Notes: generated by a model not told the origin, from the letters alone. DNA of 64,000 bases from Agromyces bauzanensis (GCF_014645655.1 NZ_BMMD01000019.1:1-64000); one strand, 5' to 3'. Shown: positions 52,538 through 61,792, counted from the first letter of the stretch. A program made the numbers and translations.

Positions 52538-53256
52538 GACTCGACCTCGACGGGCTCGGCGATCAGCGCGCCGTCGTGCAGCAGGACGAGCCGGCGCGCG
52601 AAACGGCTGTCGTCCGGGTCGTGTGAGACGAACACCACGGTGACGCCGAGGTCGCGGTTGAGACGCTGCATCGTCTCCATGACGACGTTCCCGGAGACCG
52701 AGTCGAGATTCGCGGTGGGCTCGTCGGCGTAGACGATCGCGGGCGTGTTGACCAGCGCCCGCGCGATCGCGACTCGCTGCTGCTCGCCGCCGGAGAGCTC
52801 CTTCGGCCGATGCCGCCTCCGGTCGCCGAGCCCGACCCCCTCGAGCAGCTGTGCCGCGCGCGCGCGGTAGTCGGCGCGGCGGCCTCCGAGCATCATCGCC
52901 GGGAGGAAGACATTCTCCTCGGCCGTGAGCTCGGGGATGAGCGCGTACTCCTGGAAGACGTAACCGAGCCGCGCGAGCCGGAGCGCGGCACGCCGTCGCT
53001 CGCTGAGACCCGACACATCGACGCCGTCGAGCTCGATCGTCCCGGAACTCGGACGATCGATGAGGCTCAGCTGACGCAGGAGGGTGCTCTTGCCCGAGCC
53101 GCTCTTACCCGTGATGCAGACCATCTCGCCCGCGGCCACCTCGAGGGAGACGTCGTGCAGTGCCCGAACCTCGATAGAGCCGAGCTGGTAGGTCTTCGAG
53201 ACCCCGCTCGCGCGGATCGCGGCGGGAGCCACCGTCGCAATCGCGGCCGGTTCCAC
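52534..53256 (-). CDS. MacB/LolD-type ABC ATP-binding protein
   Basis: 240 residues: ITGKSGSGKSTLLRQLSLID (Walker A), FQEYALIPELTAEENV (Q loop), KELSGGEQQRVAIARALVNT (signature) and IVYADEPTANLDS (Walker B). This is the subfamily that drives FtsX-fold permeases (mechanotransmission or lipoprotein/peptide export), not classical importers. It lies between the subtilase and the permease, with a 2-bp gap to the subtilase. Confidence 0.94.
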   Translation of the reverse strand: MEPAAIATVAPAAIRASGVSKTYQLGSIEVRALHDVSLEVAAGEMVCITGKSGSGKSTLLRQLSLIDRPSSGTIELDGVDVSGLSERRRAALRLARLGYVFQEYALIPELTAEENVFLPAMMLGGRRADYRARAAQLLEGVGLGDRRRHRPKELSGGEQQRVAIARALVNTPAIVYADEPTANLDSVSGNVVMETMQRLNRDLGVTVVFVSHDPDDSRFARRLVLLHDGALIAEPVEVES

Positions 53257-53258
53257 GA

Positions 53259-54344
53259 TCAGACCCGCCTTATCGCCACGGCGAGCGCCACGACGAGCAC
53301 AACGACGAACACGACGAGCACCGCGATGAGCACGAACAGGTACGGCTCGGTAACCGCCGCGTCCACGGCCTCCTCCGCCGAGCTCATCAGGGTCGGCGCG
53401 GCCGGGGGCGCGGTCGCGAGGGCGGCCCTCGCGTTCACGATCCCCGCCCCGAGCCGCGGATCGCCCGCCGGGTTGGCGGCGGTCGCGGGGATCGCGTCCC
53501 GGATCTCGGCCGGCGAGAGCCCTGCTTGGACGAGCAACGCCGCCACGGCCGCGACGAAGGGGGCGGCCATCGATGTGCCGCTGAGCACCGCGGACCCGTC
53601 AGTGCCCTCGGGGAAGAGCGTCGTCGGATAGCTGGGCGCCGTCGACAGGATCTCGACGCCGGGCGCCGCGACCGCGCGGTCGTCGCCGATGTTGGTGAAC
53701 GGAGCGGCTTCGCCGAAGCCGTCGACCGCGACGACCACGAGACCCGGGACGCCCGCCCGGAACACCTGCTCGTACTGGCCGTCGTTGCCCGCGGCGACCA
53801 CGACGACCGCGGTCGCCGCGGCCTCGCGCAGCGCGAGTCCGATGGGCCCGCTCCTGCGGACACGGTCCAGGGCACCGGAATCCCCGAGCGAGAGGTTGAT
53901 CACCTGGGCCCCATGGTCGGCGGCCCAGAGGATGCCGCGTGCCACGAGCTCGGGGGAGCCGGCTCCGTTGTCGTCGAGCACGCGGACCGGCATGATCGCC
54001 GCGGCGGGCGCTCCCGACGGGGTGCCCCAGTCGATCGCCGCCGCGACGGTTCCCGCGACATGCGTGCCGTGACCGTTGCCGTCCTGCGGGACGTCGTCGT
54101 CGTCGACGAAGTCCCAGCCATCGACCACGCGGCCTTCGAAGGCGGGATGCTCCAGATCGAGACCCGTGTCGACGATGGCCACGACGACGCCCGCGCCGTC
54201 GTGACCCTCGTCGGCCAGCCCCTCGAATCCTGCGAGATCGAGCGGGGCGGCGCTGTCGGTGGCGGTCGCCGGGGCCGCGCCGCCGAGGGACAGGACGGCG
54301 GCGATCAAGATCGCCGAAAGGGCGTGAGGTCGGCGCGATCTCAC
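53259..54344 (-). CDS. Membrane-anchored subtilisin-like serine protease (S8)
   Basis: 361 residues from GTG 54,344 (GTGA overlap with the upstream gene). A signal peptide with RRPHALSAILIAAVLSLGGA (to about 28), catalytic Asp59 (VAIVDTGLD), His92 (NGHGTHVAG), oxyanion Asn187 (AAGNDG) and Ser258 (SGTSMAAP). The C-terminal 30 residues are a transmembrane helix (LFVLIAVLVVFVVVLVVALA) ending AIRRV, so the protease is anchored outside the cell, as in mycosins. No type VII secretion genes are nearby. It is in the operon with the ABC pair. Confidence 0.92.
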   Translation of the reverse strand: MRSRRPHALSAILIAAVLSLGGAAPATATDSAAPLDLAGFEGLADEGHDGAGVVVAIVDTGLDLEHPAFEGRVVDGWDFVDDDDVPQDGNGHGTHVAGTVAAAIDWGTPSGAPAAAIMPVRVLDDNGAGSPELVARGILWAADHGAQVINLSLGDSGALDRVRRSGPIGLALREAAATAVVVVAAGNDGQYEQVFRAGVPGLVVVAVDGFGEAAPFTNIGDDRAVAAPGVEILSTAPSYPTTLFPEGTDGSAVLSGTSMAAPFVAAVAALLVQAGLSPAEIRDAIPATAANPAGDPRLGAGIVNARAALATAPPAAPTLMSSAEEAVDAAVTEPYLFVLIAVLVVFVVVLVVALAVAIRRV

Positions 54345-54886
54345 CGGTCGGCTCCGAGCGCGAGCGAGCGGAGCACGGCGCGCAGCCCCTCCCGCTCGAA
54401 CAGTTCGCGCAGCTCCTCGGCCTTCTCCTGCAGCTCGGAACCGTACTCGCCGGCGAGGACGCCGTCGCGCAGCTCGCGGGCAAGCGCGCGCCGCTCCTCC
54501 GGTTCCGCTTCGCGGAGGGCCTCGATGTCCGCCTGTAGCTCGGCCGGCAGCTCGCCGAGGCGCGCGTCGAGGGTCTCGACGAGCAGTCGGACGCGGGGGC
54601 CGTATCCGCCGGTCTCCGCCGTCGTCCGCACCTCGGCGCGCAGCGCCGCGCGCTCCTCGGGCGGGGCGTCGGCAATGCGGAGGAGGTCGGCGCGCAGTTC
54701 GGGCGGGAGCTCGCGAACGGCACCGGCGCGCAGCCCCGCCGGCCACGGAGCGGTCGCCGACTCGGCGGCGGTCGTGATCGCCAGGGTGGGCAGCGCCGTC
54801 GTGAGCACGAGCACCGCCGCCCCCAGCACGGCGATGATCGCGATGAGCCAGGGCGTCGTGGCGCGTCGAACGGGTGTTGTCGTCAT
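54341..54886 (-). CDS. Single-pass membrane protein with charged helical ectodomain
   Basis: 181 residues. A cytoplasmic stub, one membrane helix (WLIAIIAVLGAAVLVLTTAL, about 13-32) and about 140 residues rich in Glu, Arg, Leu and Ala that read as long helices (LPPELRADLLRIADAPPEER, QEKAEELRELFEREGLR). No family. As the first gene of the subtilase-ABC operon it may be the protease substrate or a signal-sensing subunit; this is inference. Confidence 0.65.
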   Translation of the reverse strand: MTTTPVRRATTPWLIAIIAVLGAAVLVLTTALPTLAITTAAESATAPWPAGLRAGAVRELPPELRADLLRIADAPPEERAALRAEVRTTAETGGYGPRVRLLVETLDARLGELPAELQADIEALREAEPEERRALARELRDGVLAGEYGSELQEKAEELRELFEREGLRAVLRSLALGADR

Positions 54887-55069
54887 CTGAGATTCCTTCG
54901 GACTGTGCGGGGTCCAGATTCTGCGGGGTCGCAGTGCTCGTCAAGCTGATCGCGACGAACCTGACAAGTATCACAAGAAGTCGCCGGGGAGTTGTTCGAG
55001 AATTGTCAGGGGGCGCGGAAACCCGTCGGCCCGCTGGACGGCGGCGTCCGGGGACGCTTGGATGGAGTC

Positions 55070-55753
55070 GTGACCGACGCCCGGGGCCTCGTGCTGATCG
55101 CCGAGGACGAGATCGCGATCGCCCAGCTCGAGCGCCGCTACCTGGACCGGGCGGGGTTCGGCGTGCACGTCGAGCAGGACGGTGTCGCGGCTCTCGAGGC
55201 TATCCGCAGGCTCCGGCCCGCACTCGTCGTGCTCGACATCGGGCTACCGGGTATGGATGGCTTCGCGATCTGCGCCGCGCTGCAGGAGGTCGGCGACCCG
55301 GTCCCGATCGTCTTCGTCACGGCCCACGACGACGAGGTCGAGCGCGTGCGCGGACTCGAGCTCGGAGCGCACGACTACATCACGAAGCCGTTCTCGCCGC
55401 GCGAGCTCGTCGCCCGGGTCTCCGGAATCCTGCGACGCGCCAGTGCGGGTACCAGCCCGTCGCGGCGCCACGGGCGACTCGAGCTGGATGCGACCCGCCG
55501 GCGGGTGACGGTCGACGGCGTCGCGGCGGATCTGACCGCCACGGAGTTCGACCTCCTGCTCGCTCTCGTGCGTCAGCCGGGGCGCGTCTTCACCCGGCCC
55601 GAGCTGCTCGCGCAGGTGTGGGGGAAAGCCGACTACTCGGGAGGGCGCACGGTCGACGTCCACGTCGCGCAGCTGAGGGCCAAGCTCGGCCCGCCTGCGG
55701 GGATCCGCACCGTGCACGGTGTCGGCTACACCGCCGATGAGCATCCCGGATGA
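55070..55753 (+). CDS. OmpR/PhoB-family response regulator
   Basis: 227 residues. VLIAEDEIAIAQLERRYLDR (acidic pocket), LVVLDIGLPGMDGFAIC (phospho-Asp), VTAHDD and TKPFSPREL (Thr and Lys switch) form the receiver; LTATEFDLLLALVRQPGRVF with RTVDVHVAQLRAKL is the winged-helix DNA-binding domain. GTG 55,070 was chosen because the receiver starts at once. Coupled to the kinase by ATGA and divergent from the subtilase-ABC operon, its likely target. Confidence 0.93.
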   Translation: MTDARGLVLIAEDEIAIAQLERRYLDRAGFGVHVEQDGVAALEAIRRLRPALVVLDIGLPGMDGFAICAALQEVGDPVPIVFVTAHDDEVERVRGLELGAHDYITKPFSPRELVARVSGILRRASAGTSPSRRHGRLELDATRRRVTVDGVAADLTATEFDLLLALVRQPGRVFTRPELLAQVWGKADYSGGRTVDVHVAQLRAKLGPPAGIRTVHGVGYTADEHPG

Positions 55754-57081
55754 GCCTTGCGGCGCGCATCTCCGCGCTCGTGGTGAGCGCGACGATCGTC
55801 GTCGCGCTGGTCGCGGGACTTCTCACCCTCCAGGTCCTGCGGCAGACCGTGGAGGCGCAGGCGCGCATCCAGCTCGATCAGCAGCTCGCGCTCGCCACCG
55901 TCGGCGACGACCTGGACGCGGCGGCCCTCCACCTCGACCGCTGGGTCGCGCTCACGGGAGACCTCGTGGCCGTGATCGCCTCCGACGGCTCGGTGCAGGG
56001 CAGCGCAGCCGAGTACCTCTCGCCGGAGCTGCACGCACGGCTCGCGGCAGGCGAGGAGGTCTCGGACACCCTTCTCAGGTGGCGCGCTCCCGTGATCCTC
56101 GAGGGGACGCCGGTCGGCGACGGAGCCGTCGTGCTCGCCCGCTCAGACACGGTGCTCAACGAGGCCAGCCGCGCGCTCGTCCTTCGCGTGCTGCCGGCGC
56201 TGCTCGCGGGGGTCATCGTGGCGGTCGTCGGCGGCGCCGTCCTCGCGCGGCGGATCACCCGCTCGCTCGTCGCGACGGCACAGGCCGCGTCCCGGCTCGC
56301 GGCCGGCGAGCGCGGCGTCGCGGTGCCGCGACCGGCGATCCCCGAGGTGCGCAAGGTCGCCGAGGGCCTAGCCGTCCTCGACGAGGCCCTCGCCGCGAGC
56401 GAGGGACGGCAGCGCGAGTTCCTGCTCTCCATCTCGCACGAGCTGCGCACCCCTCTCACCGCCCTGCGCGGCAACGCCGAGGCCCTCGCCGACGGCGTCA
56501 TCCCCGCCGAGGAGGTCCGGGAGGTCGGCGCGACCCTGCTGCACGAGACCGACCGACTCGGTCTCTTCGTCAACGACCTGCTCGAGCTCGCCCGGATGGA
56601 GGCCGACGACTTCGCCGTCGCCCCGGCGCCGGTCGACCTCGTCGCGCTCCTCCACGCTGCGGAGCGCGGCTGGCACGCGGCAGCCCTCCGGCTCGAAATC
56701 GCGCTCTCGGTGGAGACCCCGCCGGGAGCCGCGATCGTCGTCTCGAGCGACGAACGTCGCCTGCGTCAGCTCGTCGACGGGCTCGTGGAGAACGCGCTGC
56801 GCGTCACACCGGCCGGCGGCTCGGTGACGCTGATGCTCGAAGCAGGGGACGGGCGCGCGCGGCTGGGCGTGCGCGACACAGGACCCGGGCTCGACCCGAC
56901 CGACCTCGACCGGGCCTTCGAGCGCGGGATGCTGCGCGAGCGCTACCGAGAGAGCCGTCCCGTGGGATCCGGACTCGGTCTCAGCATCGCGGCCCGGCTC
57001 GCCCGACGCCTCGGCGGGGAGATCTCGGCCAGCCATGCGCCGGGAGGCGGGGCGGAGTTCGCGGTGCGACTGCCGCTCTGA
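55750..57081 (+). CDS. Membrane sensor histidine kinase (HisKA/HATPase)
   Basis: 443 residues. TM1 about 8-30, an extracytoplasmic sensor to about 145, TM2 (LLAGVIVAVVGGAVLA), then HAMP, HisKA with SISHELRTPLTALRGNAEAL (His230) and HATPase (VDGLVENALRVTPAGG, GVRDTGPGLDP, GSGLGLSIAARLARRLGG). It is the cognate sensor of the response regulator. It may sense envelope stress or a ligand of the divergent ABC system. Confidence 0.93.
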   Translation: MSLAARISALVVSATIVVALVAGLLTLQVLRQTVEAQARIQLDQQLALATVGDDLDAAALHLDRWVALTGDLVAVIASDGSVQGSAAEYLSPELHARLAAGEEVSDTLLRWRAPVILEGTPVGDGAVVLARSDTVLNEASRALVLRVLPALLAGVIVAVVGGAVLARRITRSLVATAQAASRLAAGERGVAVPRPAIPEVRKVAEGLAVLDEALAASEGRQREFLLSISHELRTPLTALRGNAEALADGVIPAEEVREVGATLLHETDRLGLFVNDLLELARMEADDFAVAPAPVDLVALLHAAERGWHAAALRLEIALSVETPPGAAIVVSSDERRLRQLVDGLVENALRVTPAGGSVTLMLEAGDGRARLGVRDTGPGLDPTDLDRAFERGMLRERYRESRPVGSGLGLSIAARLARRLGGEISASHAPGGGAEFAVRLPL

Positions 57082-57119
57082 GCGCCCTTGCTCATCCCAC
57101 GCTCCCGCTCGTCGTCCGC

Positions 57120-57219
57120 GCCACGAGGCGTCGGATACGTCGATGCCGGAAGCCTCGGTCGCGGCACGCAGCCGATCGAGGATCGCCCGCCACGTCGGGT
57201 CGGCCACCGCGCTGAGCAC
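57120..57219 (-). pseudogene. ArsR-type regulator N-terminal relic
   Basis: GTG 57,219 starts LSAVADPTWRAILDRLRAA, the first helix pair of ArsR/SmtB-type regulators (AVADPTRRAIL), then loses similarity. No recognition helix or metal site follows. The rest of 57,082-57,304 shows nothing. Confidence 0.5.
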
Positions 57220-57304
57220 GGCATCGAGTTGATATTCACCCCATATGGATGGGTATACGCAGGGCCTCCGGCAGCGTCAAGCGGTCGGGCGAACGGATGC
57301 CGCG

Positions 57305-58333
57305 TCAGCGCGAGGCGACGTCGATGAGCACCTTGCCCACGGTGCCGGCCTCGACCGCGTCGTGGGCGGCCGCGGTCTGCTCGAGCGGATACCGGTGCAC
57401 CGGCAGGCCCGCCCCATCGCCGATCACCAGGGCGCCGTCGCGGGCCGCTGCCGTCACGTCCTCGCCTGCCGCGGCCCAGGCACGCGCGCCCATCGTGTAG
57501 ATGAGCACGAACTGGTAGCGCAGGTTGTGCATGATCGCCCGGCCGAAGTCGATGGTCACCGGCGCCCCGCCATCGTTGCCGTAGCTCGCGATCGTCGAGC
57601 GCTCGTGGGTCACGGCCTGGTCGAGCTCGGCGTTCGCGCCCGCGGCCACCTCGACGACCAGGTCGACGCCGCCCGGCGCGATCGCGCGGATCCGCTCCGC
57701 GGCATCCGTCTCGCGATAGTTCACGACGTGGTGCGCGCCGGCGGCCTCGGCGAGCGCGCCCTTGTCGGCGCTGCTCACCGTCGTGATCACCGTCGCGCCG
57801 GCCCAGCGCGCCAGCTGGATCGCGGCGTGGCCGACGGCGCCGGCTCCCCCGGCGACGAGCACGGTCTTCCCGGCCAGCGCGCCGGGGTGGAGGCGGGCGG
57901 GGCCGTCCTCCGAGACGGTCAACGCGCGGTGAGCGGTGACCGCGGGCACGCCGAGGCTCGCCCCCACGTCGAACGTCACCTCGTCGGGCAGCGGGAAGGC
58001 CCGATCGGCGAGCGTGATGGTGAACTCCTGCGCCGTGCCCGACGCCGGGCGCTGCCACGCCGAGATCGCGAGCCACACCCGGTCGCCCCAGGCGAATCCG
58101 GCGATACCCTCGCCCACCGCGTCGACGATGCCGGCGCCGTCCTGGTTCGGCACGCTCTCGCCGGCCGCGGCGGCCGCAGTGCCTGTGCCGCGGCGCGACT
58201 TCCAGTCGGTGGGGTTCACGCCCGAGACGACGACGCGCACTCGCAACTCTCCGGAGCCGGGCTCGGGGATGTCCCGCTCGGTGAGCTCGAGCATCGAGGA
58301 ATCTCCGGGCAGGCGGTGGACGATCGCTCTCAT
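57305..58333 (-). CDS. Zinc-independent quinone oxidoreductase (MDR superfamily)
   Basis: 342 residues. The start ATG 58,333 precedes MRAIVHRLPGD. ASLGVPAVTAHRAL and VLVAGGAGAVGHAAIQLARW (NADPH-binding glycine motif) are quinone-oxidoreductase type; no catalytic zinc cysteines. It reduces quinones or enones with NADPH. A MarR or ArsR regulator is not attached. Confidence 0.9.
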   Translation of the reverse strand: MRAIVHRLPGDSSMLELTERDIPEPGSGELRVRVVVSGVNPTDWKSRRGTGTAAAAAGESVPNQDGAGIVDAVGEGIAGFAWGDRVWLAISAWQRPASGTAQEFTITLADRAFPLPDEVTFDVGASLGVPAVTAHRALTVSEDGPARLHPGALAGKTVLVAGGAGAVGHAAIQLARWAGATVITTVSSADKGALAEAAGAHHVVNYRETDAAERIRAIAPGGVDLVVEVAAGANAELDQAVTHERSTIASYGNDGGAPVTIDFGRAIMHNLRYQFVLIYTMGARAWAAAGEDVTAAARDGALVIGDGAGLPVHRYPLEQTAAAHDAVEAGTVGKVLIDVASR

Positions 58334-58478
58334 GTCGGGTGCAACCGACTGGACGGGCCCGGGATTCCACACCCCCTCCACATCCCCGGCCTGAGGCCGA
58401 CTGTTCACGTTCTGGACCCGGGATCCCTCCAGACCGATATCACTCGCCGGTGAGACATCGACGAACGAGACGCGGTCC

Positions 58479-58571
58479 ATGCAACGGTTCACCGAGCTGC
58501 GCCACCACGTCTACGAGCAGATCCAGCTGGCCAAGCGGGGGTTCCGCCCAGACGTCGTCGCCTCGCGGTGA
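58479..58571 (+). CDS. Short protein or gene remnant (30 aa)
   Basis: MQRFTELRHHVYEQIQLAKR followed by GFRPDVVASR and a stop. The helical, charged sequence looks like part of a larger protein, but no family was recognised and no further match lies downstream. 58,334-58,478 holds nothing else. Confidence 0.3.
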   Translation: MQRFTELRHHVYEQIQLAKRGFRPDVVASR

Positions 58572-58662
58572 CGACACCGGCGACCGCGGAGGACCGGCAG
58601 CGGCGCATCAGCCCGGGCCTGACGCCGCCGACGACGACGACCGTACGTTCGCTCCTGGAAGC

Positions 58663-59472
58663 TCAGCCGCCCGAGGTGAAGAACTCCACCGCCGCCTGCC
58701 GGAACACCCGCGACCCCGGCGCATTGAAGTGGTGCCGATTCGGCAACTCGACGAACGAACCGGCCGGCGTGGCATCCGCCAGCGCACGCGACTGCTGGAG
58801 GATCGCGTCCTCGCTACCCGTGGCGAAGAGGATGGGCTGCAGCGGCGGATGCGTCGGATCCGGGTCGGCATCCCCCAGCCGCATGCCCTCGGCGAGCGCG
58901 AGGAGTGCGAGCAGGTCGTTGCCGCCGACACGCTCGGCGAGCGTCACGTAGTTCAGCGTCACCCGGTCCTGCACCGGTGTGCCGTGCTCGGCATAGGCAC
59001 GCGCCTGCTCGATCTGCATTCGCGCGAGCGAGCGCCCGTCGGGGATGCCCCCCAGCACCGCTCGGTCGACCCGGTCGGCCGCCTGCACGGCCACCTGCCA
59101 GCCGACCCGCGCGCCGAGTGAGTACCCGACGTAGTGCACGGTGTCGAGCAGGTAGGTGTCGAGCACGGTGCAGAGGTCGCCGACCAGTGCGTCCATGCCG
59201 TATTCGGATGCCTCGTGCGGCTTGTCGCTCGCCCCGTGACCGAGCTGGTCGACGCCGAGTACGCGGAACCCCGCGCGCGTGAGGTCGCGCACCCATCCCG
59301 TGTTCACCCAGTTGTCACGGTAGCTCGACGCGAATCCGTGCACGCACAGCACCGTCGGGGCATCCTCGTCGCCCCAGAGGTAGGTGGCGATGCGCCGACC
59401 CTCCGCCGACATCACGTACTTGGGCGACGGCATCGCCGTCAGGGCTGGGATCGCGGCATCCATGACCGCCAT
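58663..59472 (-). CDS. Alpha/beta hydrolase
   Basis: 269 residues. VLCVHGFASSYRDNW (oxyanion), VGYSLGARVGWQVA (nucleophile Ser in GYSLG), HFNAPGSR near the C-terminus (His), and LGVDQLGHGASDKP are the classical elements. Substrate unknown; similar to epoxide-hydrolase/esterase members. It is first of a minus-strand row with the ion channel further upstream. Confidence 0.9.
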   Translation of the reverse strand: MAVMDAAIPALTAMPSPKYVMSAEGRRIATYLWGDEDAPTVLCVHGFASSYRDNWVNTGWVRDLTRAGFRVLGVDQLGHGASDKPHEASEYGMDALVGDLCTVLDTYLLDTVHYVGYSLGARVGWQVAVQAADRVDRAVLGGIPDGRSLARMQIEQARAYAEHGTPVQDRVTLNYVTLAERVGGNDLLALLALAEGMRLGDADPDPTHPPLQPILFATGSEDAILQQSRALADATPAGSFVELPNRHHFNAPGSRVFRQAAVEFFTSGG

Positions 59473-59499
59473 TCTGCCCCATGGCCCGAAGCCCGAGGC

Positions 59500-60405
59500 T
59501 CAGGTCTCTTGCTCGTTCGCGACGCCCGGCGGCGCCGGCCGCTGCCGGTGCTGGCGGGCGTACTCGCGCAGGATCTCGTCGGTGCCGATGCCGCCCCGGG
59601 GGATGAACCGGCGACGCAGGATGTCGGCGAAGTCGTCGATCGCCTCCTCGAGCATCTGGCCGCTGTTGCGCACGGTGCGGTCGGGCGACCTGCGCGCGAG
59701 CCTCGCCAGGTGCATGCCGTACGGCAGCTGCGCCGGAAGCGAGGCCTCGGGGGCCTCCTCGGTGAAGTAGTGCGACTCGGCGTTCTGCCACAGGTCGACC
59801 CGCACCTGCGCGAGGTCGGCGGTGAGCGAGTCGAGCAGGCCACTGGAGGTGCCGGCCTCCATGTCGAGCAGGTGCCCGGCGGTGTCGGCCCGCTGGATGA
59901 GGGCGATGCGCAGCGCGAGCGCGCGGCGCCGGCCGAGTCCGGGATAGAGCTCGAGGAACCAGGCAACCGCCGCGGTCAGCAGGGCGAAGCCGATCAGCCC
60001 CTGCAACGGGGCGAAGATCCGCAACCACGGGTCGGTCGGATAGGCGTCGCCGAGCCCGAGGGTCGACATGCTCACGACCGAATAGTTGAACGCCTCGACC
60101 ACGGCGGGATAGGCGTCGGGGCGGATACCGGTGTTGTAGGCGAATCCGTCGGGCACGTGCGGAAGGTAGACGACGGTCCAGCCCGCGATCTGCAACGCGG
60201 TCCACGTCGTGATCACGGCGACGACGGCGAGCGGGCCGGCCAACGTGCGTCCGCGTCGGCCGAGACGCGACGAGAGTCCCCACGTCGTACCGGCGACGAG
60301 GTGCGTGAGGCGTCCCCGGCCGGTCGGGTGCAGCACCGTGTGGAAGACCTCGTACAGCCCGAGCGCGATAACGGCGATGCCCGCGACCGTCCAGCTCCAG
60401 CTCAC
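59500..60405 (-). CDS. Two-TM potassium-channel-like membrane protein
   Basis: 301 residues. Four hydrophobic segments in residues 1-170; a pore loop with the selectivity-like SMSTLGLGDAYP (T-L-G-L-G, a variant of TVGYG) is flanked by two helices. The C-terminal 130 residues are soluble and helical (RVDLWQNAESHYFTEEAPEA), likely a gating or assembly domain. The altered filter means ion selectivity may differ from K+. Confidence 0.82.
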   Translation of the reverse strand: MSWSWTVAGIAVIALGLYEVFHTVLHPTGRGRLTHLVAGTTWGLSSRLGRRGRTLAGPLAVVAVITTWTALQIAGWTVVYLPHVPDGFAYNTGIRPDAYPAVVEAFNYSVVSMSTLGLGDAYPTDPWLRIFAPLQGLIGFALLTAAVAWFLELYPGLGRRRALALRIALIQRADTAGHLLDMEAGTSSGLLDSLTADLAQVRVDLWQNAESHYFTEEAPEASLPAQLPYGMHLARLARRSPDRTVRNSGQMLEEAIDDFADILRRRFIPRGGIGTDEILREYARQHRQRPAPPGVANEQET

Positions 60406-60462
60406 GCCGTCGACCCCTCGGGATGCGAGCGCGCGGGCGCCTCGGGATGCCTCACCCGCACG

Positions 60463-60960
60463 TCAACCCTGGAAGTCCTCGGGGTCGACGTCCTCGAGGA
60501 ACTTCTTGAACTCGTCGAGCGCCTCCTCCTCGTCGGTGTGCGGCTCGACCATCTCCGCGGGGATGCCCGCCTCCTCGAGCACCGCATCGGCGACGAACAG
60601 CGGCGCCTCGGTCCGCGCCGCGAGCGCAACCGAGTCCGACGGACGCGCATCGAGCACGACCGGGCCAGACGGAGTGGTGAGGGTGATCTCGCCATAGAAG
60701 GTGCCGTCCTCGATGCGGGTCACCTCGATCCGCTCGACCCGCGCGCCCACGGTGTCGAGCAGCGTCTTCATGAGGTCGTGCGTCAGCGGCCGTGGCGCCT
60801 GTTCGCCCTGGATGGCGATGAGGATCGAGGTCGCCTCCTGCGAGCCGATCCAGATCGGCAGCACGCGCCCCGCGCTCGCCTCCTCGCCCAGCGGCTTCAG
60901 GAGGATGATGTGCTGTCCGGAGGCATCGAGCGCAACGCCGAGCACGCGGACCTGGACCAT
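60463..60960 (-). CDS. Bifunctional nuclease family protein (DUF151)
   Basis: 165 residues. VRVLGVALDASGQHIILLKP, LPIWIGSQEATSILIAIQG, RPLTHDLMKTLLDTVGA and ARPSDSVALAARTEAPLFVA are the DUF151/BFN signature. Members have been reported to have DNase/RNase activity. The acidic C-terminal tail is normal for actinobacteria. Usually part of a conserved housekeeping neighbourhood with ftsR/merR-type genes; here it is isolated, next to a MarR regulator. Confidence 0.93.
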   Translation of the reverse strand: MVQVRVLGVALDASGQHIILLKPLGEEASAGRVLPIWIGSQEATSILIAIQGEQAPRPLTHDLMKTLLDTVGARVERIEVTRIEDGTFYGEITLTTPSGPVVLDARPSDSVALAARTEAPLFVADAVLEEAGIPAEMVEPHTDEEEALDEFKKFLEDVDPEDFQG

Positions 60961-61034
60961 GGTGACTCCCGTCTGAGGATCGGGCGTGACACTGCCATCG
61001 TATGCCCGGTCATCGGCGCCGCCCGCGCGGCGAT

Positions 61035-61541
61035 CTACTCGGGGTCCTCTGCGAGGCGGCGCAGCAGCCGGGCGAGCGTCGCCTGCTCCTCGTGCGTGAG
61101 TCCGCGGAGGGCCTCGGCCTCGCGATCGGCGAGCCGCCGCATGGCGTCGTCCGCGCGCGTCGCCCCGTCGTCGGTGAGGCGTACGAGCACGCTCCGCCCG
61201 TCGCGTGGATTCGGACGTCGTTCGACGAGACCGCGGCGGGAGAGGTTGTCGAGGCGATTGGTCATCGCCCCGCTGCCGATCATGGTGGCCTCGATCAGCT
61301 GTGCCGGGCTGAGCTCGTGCGGGGCATCCTCCCGACGGAGCGCCGCCAGCACGTCGAACTCCCACGCCGCCAGGCCCGCGCCGCCGAAGGCGCTCGCGCG
61401 CAGGCGGCCGAGGCGATTCGACACCCGCCGCAGGCGCGACATCACGTCGAGCGGAGACAGGTCGACATCGGGGAGCCGACGGGACCACGCGTCGATGAGC
61501 AGGTCGACCTCGTCATCGCGTTCGCTCACGTCGGGAGGCAT
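61035..61541 (-). CDS. MarR-family regulator
   Basis: 168 residues: WEFDVLAALRREDAPHELSP, LIEATMIGSGAMTNRLDNLS and the wing NPRDGRSVLVRLTDDG. It follows the monooxygenase operon end in the same direction. It may regulate the aromatic monooxygenase, but a terminator separates the two, so this is uncertain. Confidence 0.9.
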   Translation of the reverse strand: MPPDVSERDDEVDLLIDAWSRRLPDVDLSPLDVMSRLRRVSNRLGRLRASAFGGAGLAAWEFDVLAALRREDAPHELSPAQLIEATMIGSGAMTNRLDNLSRRGLVERRPNPRDGRSVLVRLTDDGATRADDAMRRLADREAEALRGLTHEEQATLARLLRRLAEDPE

Positions 61542-61750
61542 ACCTCGACGGTACCCCGGCGGGGCGGTCGCCGGAGCGGGCGGCGGATCGTGGGGCGCGG
61601 GCACGGATCCCATCAGATGAACAGCGTGGTACCCGACTTCTCGGCCTGGCCGAGAGCTGCCGACCGCCGGCTTCGAGGTCCGCCCCGATCGTACGGCTCC
61701 GGGCACGAGGGCGTGGGACGTCCGACGCGCCCTGTGGACGGGATCATGAC

Positions 61751-61792
61751 GGTGGCGGTGACGGATGCGACGTGGCATCCGTCACCGCCACC
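61751..61792. terminator. Perfect 18-bp hairpin terminator
   Basis: GGTGGCGGTGACGGATGC (61,751-61,768) pairs exactly with 61,775-61,792 around GACGTG. It lies 15 bp after the stop of the monooxygenase (minus strand). No U-tract. Confidence 0.85.

Noticed and set aside
53259-54344. A mycosin belonging to an ESX/type VII system
   Set aside because: Topology is mycosin-like, but no EccB-E, WXG100 or PE/PPE-type genes are present.
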